Part shown: one piece after another, positions 6,059-9,576 of the stretch
Position numbering within the stretch: the first letter of the stretch is position 1
Layout of the letters: every line of letters starts with the position of its first letter
Assembly: GCA_030765325.1 (NCBI GenBank)
Contig: JAVCCT010000189.1
Span: 1-9,576 of the forward strand
DNA from: Candidatus Stygibacter frigidus
GTDB lineage: Bacteria; Cloacimonadota; Cloacimonadia; Cloacimonadales; TCS61
Direction of reading: 5' to 3'
DNA: 9,576 nt
Translations under genes and position numbers: made by a program
Notes under the pieces: generated by a model
Databases searched by the model: none
What the model was told of the DNA's origin: nothing
What the model saw: only the letters and a program-made list of their open reading frames with translations

Positions 6059-6751
6059 ATGGAAAAACTGATCAATATCAAAGAAATGTATAAGCACTAT
6101 CCAGTAGGAACGGGAAAATTTACAGCGTTGAAGGACATAAACCTGGAAATAACATCAGGAGAATTCAGCGGGGTTGTGGGACCGAGCGGTTCGGGAAAAA
6201 CTACTTTATTGAATATCATTGGTTCGCTGGATGTGCAATCAGAAGGAATAGTGGAAGTGCTGGGTAAAGATGTGAAATCATTGAATCACAGGCAGTCAGC
6301 AGATCTGCGGAGCAAGCATATAGGCTTTATCTTTCAGACCTATAATCTGCTACCGGTATATACAGTGTTTGAGAACGTGGAATTTCCACTTCTGCTGCTC
6401 AATTATAGTGTAGCTGAACGGAAGAAAATGGTGATTGATGCTTTGGAATGGGTGGGCTTGATGCCTAAGATCAAGAGTCGTCCAGCTCAGCTTTCCGGGG
6501 GAGAATGCCAACGGGTGGCAATTGCCCGGGCAATAGTGAAAAAGCCTCAGATTGTTCTTGCAGATGAGCCTACAGCAAACCTGGATGCTGAAAATTCACA
6601 TCATATTTTGAGGACTATGGTGGAATTGAATGAGAAATTAGGAACGACCTTTGTATTCAGCACCCATGATGCCAAGGTGATCAATTATCTGCGGAGAAAG
6701 ATCACACTATTAGATGGCAGAATAGTATCTGATGATATAATTGATAAGTAA
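6059..6751 (+). CDS. ABC transporter ATPase, LolD/MacB type
   Basis: This 230-residue cytoplasmic ATPase has every expected motif: Walker A GPSGSGKT (41-48), Q-loop Gln93 in FIFQTYNLLP, signature LSGGECQR (145-152), Walker B IVLADEP with catalytic Glu170, D-loop ANLD (173-176) and His203 in STHD. The start (INIKEMYKHYPVGTGKFTALKDINLEI) and the NLLPVYTVFENVEFPL stretch after the Q-loop are typical of the LolD/MacB/FtsE group. These ATPases drive mechanotransmission permeases in lipoprotein release, peptide or toxin export, and lipid handling, rather than classical import. GGGAG (6051-6055) lies three bases before the ATG, next to the barrel gene's stop. Two FtsX-like permeases follow, so this is most likely the shared ATPase of a heteromeric complex. 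LolD cannot be asserted from sequence alone. Confidence 0.92.
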   Translation: MEKLINIKEMYKHYPVGTGKFTALKDINLEITSGEFSGVVGPSGSGKTTLLNIIGSLDVQSEGIVEVLGKDVKSLNHRQSADLRSKHIGFIFQTYNLLPVYTVFENVEFPLLLLNYSVAERKKMVIDALEWVGLMPKIKSRPAQLSGGECQRVAIARAIVKKPQIVLADEPTANLDAENSHHILRTMVELNEKLGTTFVFSTHDAKVINYLRRKITLLDGRIVSDDIIDK

Positions 6752-6765
6752 ACGGGAGTCACTGG

Positions 6766-7956
6766 ATGATCTTGAAATTAGCCTGGAGAAATATAATAGG
6801 GGGTGGTTTTCGTACATGGTTGAATGTATTCATTCTATCAGTTGTTATTGTGACAATTATAGGTTTTCATGGTATGTACATTGGTTGGCAGAAAGATGGA
6901 GAAAATGGCATCATCAAATGGCATATAGCTGGTGGTCAATACTGGCAAAAAGACTATGATCCTTATGACTCGTTCAGTTATGATGAAAGCCGGCAGTTAA
7001 TGCCAGCAACATTACCTGATGAAGATGCAGTAGAATTTTTAGCAGGGCAGGGCGTGATCTATCCTCAAGGCAGAATTAAGAATATCACTTTGAAGGGAGT
7101 GGAAGAAGAGCAGGGGCTACTTGAACTTCCTACCCAGTTGCTTTCTTATGAACCAGGAAGATATAAAATGATGATGGGGCATCGTACTGCCAGGAAATTG
7201 AAACTGAATGAAGGGGATAGATTGATGCTGCGGTGGCGTAATAACTCAGGTAGCTTTGATGCTGCCAGTTTTGAAATTGTAAAGATATTCAAAACCACTG
7301 TATCGTCCATAGACCAGGGACAGGTCTGGCTGGGAATCCAGCAGATGCGTGAAATGTTGGGCATTAATCAGGTAGTAAATTATTTTACAGCGCGTAAGCC
7401 AGTTGAAGGTCTTGGTGAATCATGGGAGTTTAAATCGCAGGATAAATTATTATCAGAATTTAGAGCTTTGATCTCAGCTAAGATAGCTGGTGGAATGTTC
7501 ATGTATGCTTTGCTTATGTTCCTGGCAATGATAGCTGTTTTTGATACTCAGGTGTTATCTTTATTTAAAAGACGCAAAGAAGTTGGGATGATGATGGCGA
7601 TTGGCATGAATAGAAATCAGATCATCAGGATATTTACATTAGAAGGATTTCTGGGGGGATTACTTTCTGTCGCATTGGCTGTAATTTGGGGAACACCACT
7701 TTTGCTGGAATTTCAGAAAAATGGTTTAAGATTACCGGATTATATGAATTCTTTTGGTGTAGATGGAATTATTGATGCCATGTATCCGCAATACACGATC
7801 AGTCTGGTGATATTGACAGTGCTGATAGTGCTGGGGATCATGCTGGCGGTAAGTTATATTCCGGTGAGTAATATTTCACGATTAACGCCTGTTGATGCCC
7901 TGCAGGGGCGCATGACAATTTCGGTAAAAAGGGAAAAAACAATGCTCTCGAAGTGA
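6766..7956 (+). CDS. FtsX/MacB-like ABC permease, first of two
   Basis: This 396-residue inner-membrane protein has the four-segment layout of FtsX, MacB and LolC/E permeases. Segment 1 is at about residues 17-40, a periplasmic domain of about 200 residues follows, then segments 2 (241-262), 3 (289-311) and 4 (345-366). The short cytoplasmic piece after segment 2, LFKRRKEVGMMMAIGMNRNQI (about 266-286), is the family's ATPase-coupling motif (RxxEIGxLRAxG type). The C-terminus, ISRLTPVDALQGR, is also typical. In the periplasmic part, GHRTARKLKLNEGDRLMLR matches the MacB periplasmic core pattern. CGGGAG (6753-6758) lies seven bases before the ATG, 14 bases after the ATPase gene. It is too short to be a fused MacB (no ATPase domain) and must use the preceding ATPase. 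It differs clearly from the next permease, so the pair would act as a heterodimer like LolC/LolE. Confidence 0.88.
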   Translation: MILKLAWRNIIGGGFRTWLNVFILSVVIVTIIGFHGMYIGWQKDGENGIIKWHIAGGQYWQKDYDPYDSFSYDESRQLMPATLPDEDAVEFLAGQGVIYPQGRIKNITLKGVEEEQGLLELPTQLLSYEPGRYKMMMGHRTARKLKLNEGDRLMLRWRNNSGSFDAASFEIVKIFKTTVSSIDQGQVWLGIQQMREMLGINQVVNYFTARKPVEGLGESWEFKSQDKLLSEFRALISAKIAGGMFMYALLMFLAMIAVFDTQVLSLFKRRKEVGMMMAIGMNRNQIIRIFTLEGFLGGLLSVALAVIWGTPLLLEFQKNGLRLPDYMNSFGVDGIIDAMYPQYTISLVILTVLIVLGIMLAVSYIPVSNISRLTPVDALQGRMTISVKREKTMLSK

Positions 7957-7974
7957 TGAGTATTGGAGGAATAA

Positions 7975-9246
7975 ATGTTAAAATTTTTATTAAAAGGAAT
8001 ATTGCGGGATAGATCAAGAAGCTTATTACCTATTATTCTGATAGCTACGGGTGTGCTTACCACCTCATTGTATTATTCATTCATCAGGGGATATGAGAGG
8101 ATATCAATTGATGGCAGTGCCCGATATGATACAGGGCATGTGAAAGTGATCACCAGAGCGTATGCTGAAGAATTAGATGAAAAGCCTTATGATCTATGTC
8201 TTTTGGTGGCAGATGAGATGCTTTCAAAACTTAATAAGGAATATCCTCAGCTTAACTGGTATGAACGCATCCAGTTTGGTGGACTGGTGGACGTACCTGA
8301 TGCTCAGGGAGAAACTAAAGTTCAGGGGGAGAGTGCTGTGATGGCAGTAGATCTTTCAAAGGATTCTGATGAACTGAAGCTCTTAAATCTGAGTGATGCC
8401 TTGCGAAAAGGAAAATTACCGGCAGCAGAGAATGAGGTAGTAATTAGCACCGGGCTTTTTAAAAAACTTGGAATTGCTCTGGGGGATGATCTCAGTTTGA
8501 TCACTGCTACCATGTATGGAGGGATGGCAGTGGGTAATTATCAGGTTACTGGAGTAGTGGAATTTGGTATACCGGTTCTTGACAGAGGCATGATGATGAT
8601 GGATATCTCTGATGCACGTCAGTTATTGGATATGAATGATGGAGTTGGAGAGATATTGGGGATTTATAAAGATGATCAATATCACTGGAAGGAATCAGAA
8701 GCGATATCGGAGCAATTCACAAAGAAATATTCTGATCCCAATGACGAATTTTCTCCTGTAATGCTGCCCCTTCATAAGCAGGGAGATATGGAATCAATGC
8801 TTTCCTGGATGAGAAGTGCAATATTTATATTAATAGGTTTCTTTGTATTCATTATGGGACTGGTTCTATGGAATCTTGGCTTGATAAACGGGATACGACG
8901 ATATGGTGAGATGGGGCTCAGGCTGGCAATTGGAGAACATGCGGGGCACATCTATATAAGTCTTATAGAGGAAGCCATCTTAATAGGTTTTTTGGGTTCA
9001 CTGATTGGCACTGCTGGCGGGGTGGGTTTTGGATACTGGCTTCAAAATCATCCTTTTGATATGAGTCATTATCTATCAAATGCCACTGTGATGATGAGTC
9101 CTGATGTGTCTGCGGACGTTAATTGGTTCAGTTATATAGTAGGATTTATCCCGGGTTTTCTGGCAACAATAGTGGGAGCTGGATTTGCAGCACTGGCAGT
9201 ATTTAGGCGTAATACAGCGTCGTTATTTAAAGAATTAGAGAATTAA
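7975..9246 (+). CDS. FtsX/MacB-like ABC permease, second of two
   Basis: This 423-residue inner-membrane protein is a second member of the FtsX/MacB/LolC-E family. Segment 1 is at about residues 17-37, with a periplasmic domain of about 245 residues to segment 2 (282-304), then segments 3 (334-355) and 4 (385-409). The coupling motif after segment 2 is INGIRRYGEMGLRLAIGEH. The periplasmic domain contains NEVVISTGLFKKLGIALGDD, a classic MacB periplasmic core phrase. Its periplasmic domain is about 45 residues longer than that of the first permease, and the two share little beyond family motifs. GGAGG (7965-7969) lies five bases before the ATG; the gap to the previous gene is 18 bases. It ends the operon: the repeat array begins at the base after its TAA. 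It probably pairs with the first permease and shared ATPase to move a hydrophobic or periplasmic cargo outward. Confidence 0.88.
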   Translation: MLKFLLKGILRDRSRSLLPIILIATGVLTTSLYYSFIRGYERISIDGSARYDTGHVKVITRAYAEELDEKPYDLCLLVADEMLSKLNKEYPQLNWYERIQFGGLVDVPDAQGETKVQGESAVMAVDLSKDSDELKLLNLSDALRKGKLPAAENEVVISTGLFKKLGIALGDDLSLITATMYGGMAVGNYQVTGVVEFGIPVLDRGMMMMDISDARQLLDMNDGVGEILGIYKDDQYHWKESEAISEQFTKKYSDPNDEFSPVMLPLHKQGDMESMLSWMRSAIFILIGFFVFIMGLVLWNLGLINGIRRYGEMGLRLAIGEHAGHIYISLIEEAILIGFLGSLIGTAGGVGFGYWLQNHPFDMSHYLSNATVMMSPDVSADVNWFSYIVGFIPGFLATIVGAGFAALAVFRRNTASLFKELEN

Positions 9247-9257
9247 CCCAGCTAAAA

Positions 9258-9289
9258 CCTTCTGGATGGTCTATAGACCTCCAGAATGG
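9258..9289. repeat. Bulged hairpin A, REP-like half-unit
   Basis: Reading outside in, CC (9258-9259) pairs with GG (9288-9289), leaving T9287 bulged. TTCTGGA (9260-9266) pairs with TCCAGAA (9280-9286). T9267 is bulged, then GGTC (9268-9271) and GACC (9276-9279) close a TATA loop. Unit 2 (9409-9440) and unit 3 (from 9549, cut by the window edge) repeat it with loop GATA. There one A is G in the 3' arm, giving a T-G wobble that keeps the stem on the plus-strand RNA. Confidence 0.8.
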
Positions 9290-9348
9290 TTGACTTGAGT
9301 TGTTTAGATGTTAAGGTTATGTGTGGTTTAGATTAAAAGCAGTCGCTA

Positions 9349-9379
9349 CCATCCCGGAGGTGCAAGACCATCCGGGAGG
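9349..9379. repeat. Bulged hairpin B, inverted relative of hairpin A
   Basis: CC (9349-9350) pairs with GG (9378-9379), with A9351 bulged. TCCCGGA (9352-9358) pairs with TCCGGGA (9371-9377). GGT (9359-9361) and ACC (9367-9369) close a GCAAG loop, with A9370 bulged. Its reverse complement has the same plan as hairpin A: CC, seven-base arm, T bulge, GGT, loop, ACC, arm, T bulge, GG. It is identical in unit 2 (9498-9528). Confidence 0.8.
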
Positions 9380-9397
9380 AAGCTTATTCTGGAGTCA

Positions 9398-9537
9398 CCC
9401 AGCTAAAACCTTCTGGATGGTCGATAGACCTCCGGAATGGTTGACTTGAGTTGTTTAGATGTCAAGGTTATGTGGTTTAGATAAAAAGCAGTCGCTACCA
9501 TCCCGGAGGTGCAAGACCATCCGGGAGGTGGCTCAAC
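9398..9537. repeat. BIME-like tandem repeat, unit 2 (140 bases)
   Basis: This second copy contains hairpin A (9409-9440), the spacer and hairpin B (9498-9528). It is 11 bases shorter than unit 1, partly from a missing GT in the spacer and mostly from a shorter, unrelated tail after hairpin B (TGGCTCAAC here, AAGCTTATTCTGGAGTCA in unit 1). Conservation thus runs from AGCTAAAACC to the end of hairpin B, which defines the mobile or duplicated core. Confidence 0.85.
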
Positions 9538-9576
9538 CTCAGCTAAAACCTTCTGGATGGTCGATAGACCTCCGGA
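9538..9576. repeat. BIME-like tandem repeat, unit 3, cut by window edge
   Basis: Only AGCTAAAACC and most of hairpin A are visible before the window ends. It matches unit 2 in the GATA loop and in the G of the 3' arm, so units 2 and 3 are closer to each other than to unit 1. The array probably continues beyond the window. Confidence 0.75.

Larger units (their letters stand above)
9247..9397. repeat. BIME-like tandem repeat, unit 1 (151 bases)
   Basis: This unit starts with CCCAGCTAAAACC directly after the stop of the second permease. It holds hairpin A (9258-9289), an AT-rich spacer of about 60 bases and hairpin B (9349-9379), then a tail that differs from unit 2's. Between the hairpins it differs from unit 2 by only two substitutions and a 2-base length change. 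CTAAAACC (9252-9259) could also pair with GGTTTAG (9325-9331) to enclose hairpin A. No T-run follows either hairpin, so it is not a standard intrinsic terminator, and no ORF of note lies within. Confidence 0.85.

Noticed and set aside
6741..6959. Plus-strand ORF of 72 codons overlapping the start of the first permease
   Set aside because: It lies out of frame within the permease gene, which has a clear ribosome binding site and conserved first membrane segment.
6059..9246. Naming the ABC genes lolD, lolC and lolE, or macB
   Set aside because: The motifs only fix the superfamily. The ATPase and permease are separate proteins, unlike MacB, and there is no LolA partner or lipoprotein evidence to justify Lol names.
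9349..9390. Intrinsic terminator formed by hairpin B
   Set aside because: The stem is strong, but GAAGCTTATT follows rather than a T-run, and the same holds for the second copy.
9247..9576. CRISPR array
   Set aside because: The period is 140-151 bases, the spacers between hairpins are conserved rather than unique, and no cas gene is present.
9247..9576. Integron attC sites
   Set aside because: The bulged hairpins recall attC, but no GTTRRRY/RYYYAAC core pair fits, there are no gene cassettes between copies, and the two hairpins per unit are inverted homologues of each other.

Overview
The window looks like a piece of a low-GC, diderm (Gram-negative-type) bacterial chromosome. An outer-membrane-type beta-barrel with an N-terminal signal peptide and an aromatic last residue supports two membranes. 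The AT-rich spacers, the large secreted protein starting MKKTLIILV and the style of the genes would fit an uncultured lineage such as Cloacimonadota or another relative of the Bacteroidetes/Fibrobacteres group. That placement is an inference from gene style; no marker gene here fixes it.

Layout. (1) Bases 1-1093, minus strand: the first 364 residues of a large secreted protein that runs off the window's left edge. (2) 1094-1606: an AT-rich spacer between divergent genes, with a possible decayed ORF and a promoter very close to the next start codon. (3) 1607-3931, plus strand: a two-gene unit, a short and divergent Rho-family RNA/DNA helicase followed 12 bases later by an MFS transporter. (4) 3932-4347: a regulatory spacer with an inverted repeat, a 13-base direct repeat, a candidate promoter and a cluster of TGTCNC half-sites. 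(5) 4348-9246, plus strand: a tight five-gene operon of a TetR-type repressor, an outer-membrane beta-barrel, a LolD/MacB-type ABC ATPase and two different FtsX-like permeases, with junctions from a 1-base overlap to 18 bases. (6) 9247-9576: a tandem array of about 2.3 units of a 140-151 base repeat that starts right after the last stop codon and runs off the right edge. Each complete unit carries two bulged hairpins that are inverted relatives of each other, as in REP/BIME elements.

How the genes may work together. The five-gene operon reads as a self-regulated trans-envelope device. The repressor probably binds the half-sites around its own promoter. The ATPase and two permeases would form a LolCDE-like heteromeric complex in the inner membrane, and the barrel would be the outer-membrane end. 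No LolA-like carrier, MacA-like adaptor or TolC is encoded here, so the link across the periplasm is either elsewhere in the genome or of a different kind. The cargo cannot be read from the sequence.

The points most worth a second look are the BIME-like hairpin array, the barrel-plus-ABC operon without an adaptor, and the Rho homologue that lacks the N-terminal domain and the usual RNA-binding motifs while keeping its ATPase residues.
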